From: Diplodia intermedia
Taxonomy: Eukaryota > Ascomycota > Dothideomycetes > Botryosphaeriales > Botryosphaeriaceae
Direction of reading: 5' to 3'
Length of the DNA: 64,000 nucleotides
Assembly (NCBI GenBank): GCA_021495925.1
Contig: JAKEKT010000064.1
Location: 1 to 64,000 of the forward strand
The notes below the pieces were generated by a model, which saw only the letters and a program-made list of their open reading frames with translations, did no database searches and was not told the DNA's origin. Positions 52,768 to 64,000 of the stretch are shown here, one piece after another. The translations under genes and the position numbers were made by a program. The first letter of the stretch is position 1. The number at the start of each line of letters is the position of its first letter.

Positions 52768-53561
52768 TATAACGATAGGCTTCTTCTATTAAGCTTCGAA
52801 GTTACTTAGTAGATAGATTAAACCGAAGGGTTTATCTTAAAGAAATAAGAGAGAAATAATAATAATTAAATAAGAAGATATTACGTAATTACGTAATATA
52901 TAGTAAGCTAGTTATCTTTAAATTAATAGGGTTTAAATTAGAACTTTAAGTTAACTACGAAGAATTAAGATACTAGCTAAGAAAGTATATCTATATACTA
53001 TAGAAAAGCTAGTTATAATCTAGTATTTAGTAGTTTAGTTATACTAAGACGAATAAACGTCTAAACTATTAGTTTAGTAGTTCGTCGTGCTAAGCCCTAC
53101 TAAACTAGTAAACTAAATCGTACGTAATCTCGACGCTTCGAATAGCTTTTAAGATTTCGACTTTTAGCTTCTAATACTACTAAGCAATTATAATAATCGT
53201 CTTACTCTTATTTATATCTTTACGCCTATTTTCTACTTTCTAGATCTCGCATTTCTTACGAGACTATAATTCGACTAGATTATTAAGTTTCTATAGTTCT
53301 ACTTTTTTTACGGGCTTTTTATTATATATATTCTTCTACTCTATCTAGATTTCTATAGATATTCTTTTCGTACGGGCTTTAGCTACTATCTAAGCTTAGT
53401 TTCGTAGGCGCTAAGTTTTCTTACGTTTATTCTTCTCGTACGAGATTTCTACTTATACGACTCTACCGCTTATAAGACTTATTAGCTCTTATAATACTTT
53501 CTTTCGTATAGGCTTTTAGTTCTTAGAGTTATAAAGTCTTTATATTCTAGGGTTCGTAATA
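52768..53561 (-). repeat. Gypsy LTR, left (3' LTR)
   Basis: This 794-bp unit is a direct repeat of 60594-61387. Compared by eye, the mismatches are transitions in both directions. Confidence 0.93.
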
Positions 53562-56500
53562 CTACCTTCTATCTTAAGAATCTTCGACTTAAAGATTTAC
53601 TATTTATATATATCTTCTAATTCTTTAGTAGTTTCTTTTCTTTTCTTCTATAAGCTTTATTATATCTTTTAAGCGTTCTCGCGACAAGTCTTCTTATCGT
53701 ACGAAGTTATCTATCGCTACTACTCTTACTTTAGTTACGCGTGCTTACTTTAACTACGAAGCTAACGGTCGCGTCTATCGCGTAGATTCTTATTCTTCTC
53801 GTTATAAAGAGTATATTACGCGAAGGTCTAGTATATATAATACTTAGCGTTTTTCTATAATAGCTAGTAAGTCTTCTTTTTTTCTTTTACTTTCTTTACT
53901 AATTAACTAGTGAATCGTCTTCGCCGCTAGTAAGAGCGGATTCGGGCTAAAGAGAAGACTAAGTATAACGCTTTTTAGACTTTCTTAAAGAAGTTAAAGA
54001 AACTCTAGTAGTAGGTTAAGAAGCGTATCTAGCTAGCTTTTACTAAGTTATTTCGTCTTTATAAGTAACGTCGTTTACTTAAGAAACGAGGTTTTACTAT
54101 TCTAGACTAAGTTTTTATTACTAAGAATATTATCGCCTTAAAGAAAGAAGATTATATAGCGTTAAAGCGGTTAGCTACTAAAGATTCTATTAATTCTAAA
54201 AACGCTAAGAAGAAGTAATTACTAAAGCGTTTACGTAACGAGTTCTTAATTAATATTAGTATAGATTCTATCGATTCTTCGAGTTCTACTACGCCGTCGA
54301 AGTTATTCGAGCCAATAAATTAATCGCGGGCTAAATCTTCGTTTAATTTCGCGGTCTTTCTCTCGAGCGAGATGTAGGCGTAGAACTTTCGAGTTTTAAT
54401 AATAGAATTTTATAATAAGATCTCTATAGCCGTTATAGTTTTTCGATAATTTCTAGGTGTTATTCTAGTATTCTTTTTATTATAGAAGGTATCTAAACTA
54501 ATTATTAACGTAGCCGCTATTAAGAACTTTTTCTACGATTTAATCTTTATTTTCGTCGGCGTCTAGATTTTCTAGTATTATTTCTTCTATTTATTAGACT
54601 ATCGTGGCGTTTTCTAGAGCTAGTTTAAGAAGAGCGATATAAAAAACCGAATATATTCGTATTATTTCTAATAATTTAAGGCGGAAATTAATCTTTCTAA
54701 TCTATTTATTAATTTTAAATAGCTCTATCTTCTTAAAGTCTAGTTTACTATTCGAACGTCTTATTCTAATATTTTTTCTAAGAAGATATACTTTATTCTC
54801 TCTTTTTAGCTTTAATGTCTTCTAGTGCCGTCTATTATAGTAGCGGAATATTAAAAATCCGTTATATTTAATATCGAGGCTAAGCTATTTATAAAGTATC
54901 TTTAGCTAGTCTACTTTAAGAATTTCTTTCTAGATAAGAAATTCGCTTAGTATTAGTTCTTAGTAAGCTATTAGCTTATACTTATAGTTAGCGTAGAACG
55001 ATAATTCTTAAGTTATAAACGCTTTAGAGCTATTATACGCGAACTAAGTAAGAAGTAGTAGTTTAATCTAGTTATCTTATATATAGTTAAGATAATAGCG
55101 GAGGTACTATTCGAGCGTTTAGTTAGTTCGTTCTATTTAACCGTCTATTTACGGGTGTGCCGTAGTTAATAACTTATATTTAGAACTAAGCTAACGAATA
55201 AGAGTCTACTAGAATTAAGAGATAAATAGCTAATCTCTATCTAATACGAGCTCTTCTAGTAATCTATAGTTACTAAGAATTATTCTAAGAAACGTATAGA
55301 CGAGTTCTTTCGCGTTTATCGTCTTAAGATATAGTAGATAGTACGCGTACTTAGTAAGCCGATCGACGATAACTAGAATCGAATTATATAGAACGCTAGT
55401 TAAGGGTTTCTTTAATTAGAATAGATTCGTAATAAAGTCTAGCGAGATAAATTACTAGAATCTTTTTAAGGCTAATAATAGCTAAAGTAAGCCGTAGAGC
55501 GCGTATCTCGAGGCCTTACTTTAAATATAAAGGTTGTACTACGAAACTACTCGCTAAATAATTCTTCGTAGACTCGAAAAGTAGTAATTTCTAGTAATTC
55601 TCTTAATCGTCTTATCTATTTCTTAGTAATCGTATGCTAGTGCTTCGTAGATATCTTTAACGATTTTCTTCTAAAGCTTTATCGAAACGTAGACTAATTC
55701 TAAATATAGAATAGTATCGTCTACGTCTTTAGTTAAGCGAGAATCGTTTTTTACGTTTTCGAGTTTCTAGATTATTACGTTATACTTATAGGCTTCTCGA
55801 ATCTTCTTTATCTAGACGTTACCTTCTAGGCGATACGCCGAAGCTAGTAGCCTAATCGAGATAAGTAAGATATCGAGTGCTTTCTTAAGCTATAATTAGA
55901 TAACTCTAAAAATAGATATATACGTTCTAGCGGGTATAAGACTATCGTCTTTCTATCTACTTAGTACTACTAGTTATAATTCTAGCTTTTCTTCTATATG
56001 GTCGGCTCTTCTACTTAGCGTGTCGGCGCAAGCGTTCTCGAATTTCTTTCTATAGATAATCTTTATATCGTAGAATACTAGTTCTTTAGTCTATCTAACT
56101 TATTATTAAGTTAGTTTCTTTATAGTAGTAAAGTACGTAAGGTTCTTATAATCGTAGTAAACTATTATCTAGTATTTAGCTTCTTTAAGATAGTATCTTT
56201 ATTCTTTAAAAGCCGTAATGATAGCTAATAGTTTCTTATTATAGATATCGTAGTTAAGCTTCGAGGGCGTTATCTTTCTAGAATAGTACGCGATTAGATA
56301 AAGCTTACTCTACTCGTCTAGTTAGCTAATATAAGCGTCGATAACGTAGTTCGATACGTTCGTCTCTATAATAACGGGTAGCTCTAGATTATAAATACTT
56401 AGAATAGGCGCTTCGTAAAATATTTATTTAAGAGACTTAAATATCTTCTACTACGCTTCTTTCTATTAAAACCTATGCTCTTTACGAGTAAGTCTAGTAA

Positions 56501-59500
56501 GAAGCTCTATAATCTTTATATAGTTTAGAATAAACTTACGATAGAAGTTAGCGAATCTAAGAAAGAATTATACTTTCTTAATAGTTCGTAGTTTAGGCTA
56601 TTTTCTAATTATATCTAGCTTTTTCTCGTCTATGCTAATATGTCTAGATATAATAATAAATTCTAGAAACTCTATTTTCTATATAATCTATTTATACTTC
56701 TCGGGCGCGATTCGTAGATCTTTTTCTCTAAGTACGAGTAGTATCTTTTAAATATATTTTCGATGTTCTTCTAAGGTATCCGAGTAGATAATAATATTAT
56801 CTAGATACGCGGTATAGAATACGTTTAAATACGAGCGTAGGGTATCGTTTATTAGACTCTAGAATAATACTAGGGCGTTAGTTAGTCTAAAGAGTATTAT
56901 CGTGTACTTAAAGTATTCTAGCCGCGTTTAAAAGGCGGTCTTTTATTCTTCGTCTTCTTTAATACGGACTAAGTAGTATTCTTCGCGAAGATCGAACTTA
57001 GTAAAGTACTTTATAGTCTAGAACTTATCTTAGAGTTCGTTAATTCTTAGTAAGAGGTAACGGTTTTTAATCGTAATATCGTTTAGTTATTAATAATCGA
57101 TATAAAGGCGGAGCTCGCCGTTCTTCTTTAGAACGAATAGAATAGAATAGCCGGCCGATAAAGACGAAAACCGTATATATTCGCGTTTTAGATTTTTTTC
57201 GATATATTTTCTTAAAGCCTTTAACTCGATACGTAATAGCGAGTATATTAGCTTAAACGTAGGCTGCGTTTCTAGAATAAGAGATATCTTATAATTTTAA
57301 GATTAGTATTTTAGTAAGAATTCTTTCTTTCGTTTCTCGTAAAGGTTCGTAAATTTCTAGAATTCTCTTAATATAAATATTATCTTAGATAGCGATAGTT
57401 ATTCTTCTAGCGTTATTACTTCTCTTTTAAATCTTATTATCCCGCCGAGTTTCTCTTATATTTTCTCGCTTATTAGATTATCTATAGGTATTAGCTTTCC
57501 CCTAGTTAGATAACTATATATCGAACTAGCTTCGATAGACCTATTAGATAGAGTACTACGAGGTACGCGGTAATATCTCTTCTATTTCTAGTCTCTAGAT
57601 ATTAGTTTTCTCTCGATTAGATAACTATATATTACTACGTTTACGTAACGCGCGTAAATCCTCTAGAAATAGTCTTCTTCGACTAACTTCGAGCTATTAT
57701 TCTCTACTAGAGACCCCGTTAGATAATTAAGAAGTAGAACTACGGGGTTTATAATAATCTATTTCGAATTATAGGTATCGGCTTTTCTTCTAGTAGGCGA
57801 CCTCGCGCCGGACTAGCTCTAATAGATCGATATTCTTATAATAATCCGCTAGTTTATTTCCGCGCTAGATTATAAGTAAAGATAATAGATCTTATTATCT
57901 CTACGCTTTATACGCTTAATTATCGCTAGAGAGATTTTCTAGACTCTAGCGAAGCTACTTACTTCTATGCTAAGTTATTACTCTACGCTCTAGACTTCTA
58001 GCTTCTAGCTTTTACTTTAGCTCTTCTAGCTTTAGCTTCTAGCTCTAGCTCTATCTTCTAGCGTCTAGCTTATTCGTTTTACGGTAGTAAGATGTTTAAT
58101 ATATTATTCGTTCGAAAAGATAATTTTCTTAGTTCTTTAGTTAATATATAGCGCGTATATCTTTAGCTATAGTATTTCTAGAATAATATCGTATTTTAGT
58201 ATCTTTATAACGTCTAGATTAATTATTTTCTTATAGTTAGTAATAGTTATTAGTACTAGCTCTATTTCGATTCTTATTTAATCTTTTTCGTACTAAGCGA
58301 GTAATTTATCTATAGTTTAAAAAGAATAAGGCTTATCTTTTTCTTACTAATATAACTAGTACTTAACGACGAAGAATAGATTAATATACGTACTTTATAC
58401 GCCGCTATTAATTATAGTCTAGGCCTTCTTACTATAAAAGATTATCTATAGATATAGTAGTTTAAAGAGTTCTATTTTAATAGATATAATTCCGTTCGAT
58501 ATACGTATAATCTAGTTAAGAAACCTATTTAACGGCCTCTTCTAGAGTTTCTAACTAGAAAGACCGTCTAGTTTTTCGATTAAACGAGGTCTTCGATAGT
58601 CGTATTATCTAGTTAGTCTATCTAAAGCGTTAAGTTCTTTTAGAGGGTCTACTTTTCTTAACGAATTTACCTTCGCTAGCGTAGAGTTTCTATTATTATC
58701 TAGTAGTAATAGGGCGAGGTGTTATTCTTATAGTCGGGCCGCTAATATAAAGTGTTTCTACTAATAAACGTAACGCCTCGTCGAGAGAGTAGTTCGACTA
58801 ATTATATAAGATCTTATTTATCTTATTTTCGTCGGGCGTTACGCGTTTTATCGCGAAGCCATCGGCTAATCTTATCTATTATTTAGTAAGAGAACTCTCT
58901 CTAAAGTTACTACTACTAGTTATTCTATAGTCGTTCTTCTAGCTTTTCTTCTTAAACTCGAAATTACTAGATAGCTAGACCTAGTCTAATAGTAGATATT
59001 TAAGTCGTAGTAGAGGTTATATTATTAGTTCGATATACGCTTTCGTATTACTCGAGGTATTCGATAATTCGAACGAGCGTAGCGGCATTATATTCGTTTT
59101 CGATATCGCTAGATTTAAGGGTACTATCGTAGAGTTTACCCGTATCGCTATTTATTAAGTTCTTATTTTAGGGTAGCGCCTCGACTAATTCGCTAATATC
59201 TTACTAGGTCTAGATACGTTAAATAACTTAAATACGCCGAGGCTTTAGATATTATCTTATAGCGTCTTTATTACTTTAATAAGCGATGTAGTCGTCGTTA
59301 TAATACGTAGTCTAACTAAGTCTAGCGTGTTCGAGTATATTAAGTAATCTATGTCGTCTATTAATCTCTTTAAATAGATCGACTTCTTTTAGCTTAAGCG
59401 TTAATAAGAGCTCTTATTAAGCTTCTTATTCGTCTTTAGTAGTAGTCGTAGTATTACGTGTCTTCTTCTTAGAGTTCTATAAGTAGCGGTACGTTCTATT

Positions 59501-60593
59501 CTATTTATCGCCGTAGTAGATATATAGTTCCTTCTCGAACCGAGATCTCTATTAGAGTATTTATTCTTTACGTTACGTACGTCTTCTCTTTTTATTATAC
59601 TATTCTTAACTCTTATTATTATCTATTAAGATGTCTTACTAGGCGTTATCTAATTCTATAGCATCGCCGCCTTTCTAAGTATAACGTAGTCGCCGTAGTA
59701 GAGCGCTATTAGCTTCGTAGAGTTTCTTATCGAACTATTACTCGTTACGTCGTTAGTCTATAAGCTAGGCTAGTTCGACGAGCGTAAATAGACTTTTAGA
59801 CCTATTATAGTAGACTATAGCGTTCTTAATTTCTTCTTTTAAGCCCTAGTAGTAAAACGTCTATAGAATTACATCGAAGTATTATTCTACGATAAGATAG
59901 ACCGTATTCTAAAACCGCGTAATATACTTCTAGACGAATTCTTTTTACTTAATAGTTATTAGAGTGCGAGTAGCTAGATAAGCTTTATTAAGGCCGGTAA
60001 ATACTTTCTTAAGAGTCTAAGTAAAGACTTAGTAGCTATCGAAGAGCTTAATAGTAACTTTATTTCGTTACTTTAATAGCTTCTCTTATTACTTTTATTT
60101 ATACGGACGAAATTATTATTCCGCGAAGTCGCGTAGAAAGATACTCGCGTAGAGTATCTTTTCTAATTCGCTAGCGAACTATTCGTAGAAGAAGTAGATA
60201 TAGTTATTAAGCTAAGTAATAAAGTTCTACGTCTTTTTTCGATCGTCTCGATATAGATTAGATTTCGGAACTTTAACTTTCGTAGCGGATATTACTACTA
60301 GTTCGATAGTTATCGCGACTAGAGATATTAGTATAAATTAACGTCGAAGAGTTTTAAGTTCTTCTTAGAGTCGAGTATTTTTCTTACTCTAGTTATAAAA
60401 CTATTTCTAGAGCTATTTAAGCTCGTTCTAGATATTATTAATTATCTAGAATAGATCTTTTATCGTAGAACGTTAGAAATTATTATTTATAGAGATATCT
60501 ATATTACTACTTTATTAGTAATTTCTATACTAGAAATACTTTTCTATTTAGAGGTTAACTATCTTTCTTCTCTTATAAGAATAGTAGTTAAAG

Positions 60594-61387
60594 TATAACG
60601 ATAGGCTTCTTCTACTAAGCTTCGAAGTTACTTAGTAGATAGATTAAATCGAAGGGTTTATCTTAAAGAGATAAGAGGGAAATAATAATAATTAGATAAG
60701 AAGATATTACGTAATTACGTAATATATAGTAAGTCGATTATCTCTAAATTAATAGGGTTTAAATTAGAACTTTAAGTTAACTACGAAGGATTAAGATACT
60801 AGCTAAGAAAGTATATCTATATACTATAGAAAAGCTAGTTATAATCTAGTATTTAGTAGTTTAGTTATACTAAGACGAATAAACGTCTAAACTATTAGTT
60901 TAGTAGTTTATCGTACTAAGTCCTACTAAACTAGTAAACTAGATCGCACGTAATCTCGGCGCTTTAAATAGCTTTCGAAATTTTAACTTTTAACTTCTAA
61001 TACTACTAAGTAGTTATAATAACCGTCTTACTCTCGTTCGTATCTTTACGTCTATTTTCTACTTTCTAAATCTCGTATTTCTTATAAAACTATAATTTAA
61101 CTAGATTATTAAGTTTCTATAGTTCTACTTTTTCTATAGGCTTTTCGTTACGTATATTCTTCTACTTTATCTAGATTTCTATAGGCGTTCTTTTCGTACG
61201 GGCTTTAGCTACTATCTAAGCTTAGTTTCGTAGACGCTAAGTTTTCTTACGCCCGTTCTTTTCGTACGGGATTTCTATTCGTGCGGCTCTATCGCTTATA
61301 AGACTTATTAGCTCTTATAATACTTTCTTTCGTACGGGCTTTTAGCTCTTAGAGTTATAAAGCCTTTATACTCTAGAATTCGTAATA
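60594..61387 (-). repeat. Gypsy LTR, right (5' LTR)
   Basis: A 794-bp partner of 52768-53561, followed by the target duplication GAAGC. Confidence 0.93.
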
Positions 61388-61392
61388 GAAGC
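61388..61392. repeat. target-site duplication GAAGC (right)
   Basis: It matches 52763-52767. Confidence 0.88.
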
Positions 61393-62889
61393 GTTCTAAA
61401 ATAGTAGAACTTTTATATCTAGTAATAAATAAGATTAAAAGTTCTTTAATAGTATTTATTATCGTAGCGATAAATAAAGTAATAGACGTATAATTATTAT
61501 TATTATACTACTTATTATTTCTTCTTTTATTCTTATTCTTATTATTATTATTATACTTTTTATTATACTTATTAATAGTATCTTTAAGCGTCTTCTTTAA
61601 TAAGAAATTCTTTCTTAACTACTTATTAACGCGCTTCTAAATCTTTTTATTAGAGGTTTAGTTAGAAGACTTATTTAATATCTTAAAGTTTAAATACTAA
61701 TAGATTACTAGAATTTCTATAATTTCTATTATAGATATACGAGAGTAACTTCTTCTAATATTAATCGTAAAGTAATATAAAAAAGATATTATATCTTTTA
61801 TCTTTTAGAATATCTTATAAGACTATAGAGTTAATAGCGAAGTAGTAACTATAAAAGTCGCTTATAATATTATTAATTATTATCTTATTATTATCGCGAT
61901 AAATCTTCTTAAGAATTATAATACTATACGCTAGATTATAATTTTTAAGAGATTATAAAAATATTTAAATACCTCTTACTTCTTAAATATTAAGTAGATT
62001 AATTACTTTAGTCTTTATAATAAAGAACTTCTAGCTTTCTATTTATTTAAAGATATCGCGATTATAAGAAGACTTAAAAAGATTTTTAAAATTATTTAGA
62101 AGAACCTTCTACTACGTTATATTATTAGATTTTATACGCGTTTAAAGCGCGCGTAGAAGCGTATATAAGTAAGAATTACTAAGACGTTCTAATAAAAATA
62201 ATAGATATCTTAATACTAAATTTTTAATAAGTAATAAGAGATTATTTATTTTCTTTTTTAGTTATTTATACTTCTTTTTAGCGTACTTATACTTCTTATA
62301 ATATTATTCTAGATTCTTCTCGTTCTTATCTTTTTATAGACGAGGCTATTTAAATATCTAAAGTTATTTAAGACGACTCTCTTTAAATAAATTAATATAC
62401 TAGAAGATTATCGTCTTCTTTACTCGTAAGTAAATAATATACTACTAGCTATTCTAGTCTTCTCTCGTCTTAAGTACTATAACGGGCTTAGACGACATAC
62501 TACTAGACGATATAGTAGATAATATTAGATAATAATTAGCTTTACTAGAATTAGTATTATAGTAAACCGTCTTATCGAGTTAAAGAATTAATAGATTATA
62601 GATAAATTAGAGCGTACTAGTAGATAGTACGGCGCTACTATAGCGTATAAATAATATTACGCTAGCTAAAAGCGACTTCTCTAAATATATAGATCTATAA
62701 GTAGATACTTTAAGCGCTATAGTTAATAAATTAGTATTATAAGAGATATTAAGATCTAAAACGTAGTAACTTTACTTCGCGATTATATATTATCTAGATA
62801 TCTTTAGAACGATAATAATAGTATAAATAGTATCTTAGAAGAATACGCTAAACGATAAAAAGTATCTACTACGCGACCGAACTTATAAC

Positions 62890-63037
62890 TATTAAAATTT
62901 AAATAAATAAGAATATATTTATATATCTATTAAAGATAAGATATAAGAAGCGATAGAAGACTATTTTAAAGATCGCTTATATATTCTACTTCTTGCTAAC
63001 TAAGCTATCTACTACTATAAACGCTTATATTCTAATA
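62890..63037 (-). repeat. Copia-like element, right LTR (5' LTR)
   Basis: This is the partner of 48272-48419 with identical length, followed directly by the target duplication ATAAG. Confidence 0.88.
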
Positions 63038-63042
63038 ATAAG
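63038..63042. repeat. target-site duplication ATAAG (right)
   Basis: It matches 48267-48271. Normal base composition resumes immediately after it. Confidence 0.85.
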
Positions 63043-63458
63043 ACTATGGTTAACTTAGCTCTTTCGAATCGAGGCTGATCCACACTTACCCCGCCTTACA
63101 TCTTTAGCGCCGTCCTTCTCTATAGCAAGCGCAATACAGAATCGAGCACCGACGAGTTCTACGCCAAAAAAGTAAGTGCGACGTCACCTTGAGCATCGGA
63201 GACCGGCATAACACGGCCTAATCACTGACCCGTGCGTTTGACCAGTCCCGTGGTTGACCAGTATCCTCTCCGCCTCCGGCTTACTGCGGATCAGCCGGGC
63301 GACCGCGACGTTGTTGGCAGATGCGATCGACCAGGGGGATTTTACTGCCTCTTCGGCTTAGCGATACGACCGAGACACCACCACCTCACCACCGACCCGC
63401 GGCATCAACGTTATGTCTTGATCGAATGCTACATGAATAGCCCCACCAGAAACACACG
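63043..63458. other. gene-free stretch after the transposon island
   Basis: Normal GC content and normal CA/TG frequency return at once. Frames at 63232-63549 show no domain. This is probably the promoter of the next gene. Confidence 0.5.
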
Positions 63459-64000
63459 ATGCCCAGCGACGCGAAAACGTTTAGGGTCTCCATTACACCG
63501 TTGGAGCGTGACAAACACAAATTGCGCGAGGTGGTGGGGGAATTCATGACCCAGAATGATGAGGACATTGTCATCAAAGTGTCTTCGCTCGCGATCCATC
63601 CACGCCAGCGCAACCAGAGCGTTGCGACAGTGGACTTCTCGAGGATTCCGTCGTTCTGGCATGAGCGCGAAGATCAGAGTGAACCACTCAGCCTCACGTC
63701 CTCTGGAGGAATTCACATGACTTTCGACACCGACTTCCACGGGCTCACGGCTCTGTACACCCCTCCTGACTCACAATGGACGTTGGAGTAAGTACTCATC
63801 CTCGAAGCCAAATTGAACTTTTACTTACGCTAAGTGTAAGCATTGTTGCGTTGTCGGGCTTGAACGGCCATGCCTTCGGCTCATTCAAACAGAGGGGCAA
63901 ACCCTACATGTGGCTCCGAGATTCTCTTCCGTCAGACCTTCCAAACGCCAGGATCATGACGTACGGCTATGATACTGCTATCATTGGAAGCGCATCGTTC
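63459..64000 (+). CDS. SESB/SERAC1-like alpha/beta-hydrolase protein, N-terminal part (runs off window)
   Basis: Exon 63459-63787, a 53-bp GT-AG intron (63788-63840) and an exon from 63841 past the window edge give the first 162 or so residues. Residues 1-109 form an uncharacterised N-terminal module (RVSITPLERDK, later FHGLTALYTP). The second exon opens the lipase-like fold with IVALSGLNGHAFGSF, then MWLRDSLPSDLPNARIMTYGYD. This sequence style is that of the SESB/SERAC1-like hydrolase that heads many fungal NLR-type proteins, where it is the effector domain, but it also occurs in stand-alone proteins. Whether an NTPase and repeats follow cannot be seen. The gene starts about 420 bases from the transposon boundary. 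Confidence 0.75.

Larger units (their letters stand above)
52768..61387 (-). mobile_element. Ty3/Gypsy LTR retrotransposon, RIP-mutated, nested in the Copia-like element
   Basis: An 8,620-bp element with two 794-bp LTRs (52768-53561 and 60594-61387), both starting TATAACG and ending CGTAATA, and the target duplication GAAGC on both sides. Minus-strand translation shows the Ty3/Gypsy order despite stops. Reverse transcriptase lies at about 56935-57130 (ITIKNRYLL, KYFTKFDLR). The polymerase box reads YLDN at 56796-56807, where YLDD is expected. RNase H is at about 56150-56260 (LLAIITAFKE, RYYLKEAKY) and integrase at about 55320-55380 (ILVIVDRLTKYAY). A purine-rich tract on the minus strand beside the left LTR fits a polypurine tract. 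All coding capacity is destroyed. Confidence 0.93.
48272..63037 (-). mobile_element. Ty1/Copia-like LTR retrotransposon, RIP-mutated, interrupted by a Gypsy element
   Basis: Two direct repeats of exactly 148 bp, 48272-48419 and 62890-63037, both begin TATTA and end CTAATA or TTAATA (TG...CA before RIP). They are flanked by the 5-bp duplication ATAAG (48267-48271 and 63038-63042). Without the inserted Gypsy element the original is about 6.1 kb. Read on the minus strand, 51361-51600 still shows a Copia-type sequence between integrase and reverse transcriptase (STNIYYI, then IIRTRDVTFN), interrupted by RIP stops. A purine-rich tract (GAAGAGAGTA on the minus strand) next to the left LTR fits a polypurine tract and supports minus orientation. 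No functional ORF remains. LTR and duplication evidence is strong; the Copia family call is moderate. Confidence 0.85.

Noticed and set aside
48130..63040. CRISPR-like or tandem array in the AT island
   Set aside because: The repetition is due to low complexity after RIP plus two LTR pairs. There is no regular repeat-spacer structure, and the organism is a eukaryote.

Overview
This window comes from a filamentous ascomycete (Pezizomycotina). Genes are GC-rich and split by short GT-AG introns of 44-190 bp. HET-domain and NLR-type genes are present, and one AT-rich island carries the marks of repeat-induced point mutation (RIP). A Dothideomycete is the likeliest class, but that is inference from gene style rather than a phylogeny.

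From 1 to 22 kb the content is mostly housekeeping or single-gene functions. In order: the possible tail of an unknown gene, an acyltransferase-3 membrane protein, a damaged-looking small membrane protein, an HSL-type esterase, a Dap1/MAPR haem-binding protein, a coiled-coil protein of unknown role, TMA7, the kinetochore protein NDC80, seipin, an SR-like nuclear protein whose stop codon lies in a 40-bp minisatellite, a secreted endoglucanase V-like double-psi barrel protein and an F-box protein. Splicing was worked out base by base for most of them, and each quoted exon set keeps an open frame.

From 22.9 to 30.4 kb lie a five-exon gene for a 105-residue protein with a PPPY motif and nine cysteines at an exact spacing of three (found by splicing, invisible as a single ORF), a DUF3431 type II membrane protein, a single-pass Cys-rich surface protein, and a 13-exon oligopeptide transporter with one GC-AG intron.

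From 31 to 48 kb the content becomes accessory: an NB-ARC NTPase gene with an in-frame TGA just before its P-loop, a membrane-anchored amidohydrolase, a small conserved protein, two HET-domain genes around a multi-pass membrane protein, and a cytochrome P450. After the island, from 63.4 kb to the edge, a gene with a SESB/SERAC1-like alpha/beta-hydrolase start runs off the window. NLR, HET and SESB-like modules all belong to fungal non-self recognition and regulated cell death, so this half resembles an allorecognition-type neighbourhood.

The AT island (48.27-63.04 kb) resolves into two nested LTR retrotransposons, both on the minus strand. The outer one is Copia-like, with 148-bp LTRs and an ATAAG target duplication. 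A Ty3/Gypsy element (794-bp LTRs, GAAGC target duplication, recognisable RT, RNase H and integrase) sits inside it. Both are saturated with C-to-T changes and have no usable ORF.

A further window-wide pattern is that many genes switch, on the coding strand, from a C-rich stretch to a G-rich stretch shortly before the stop codon, on both strands.
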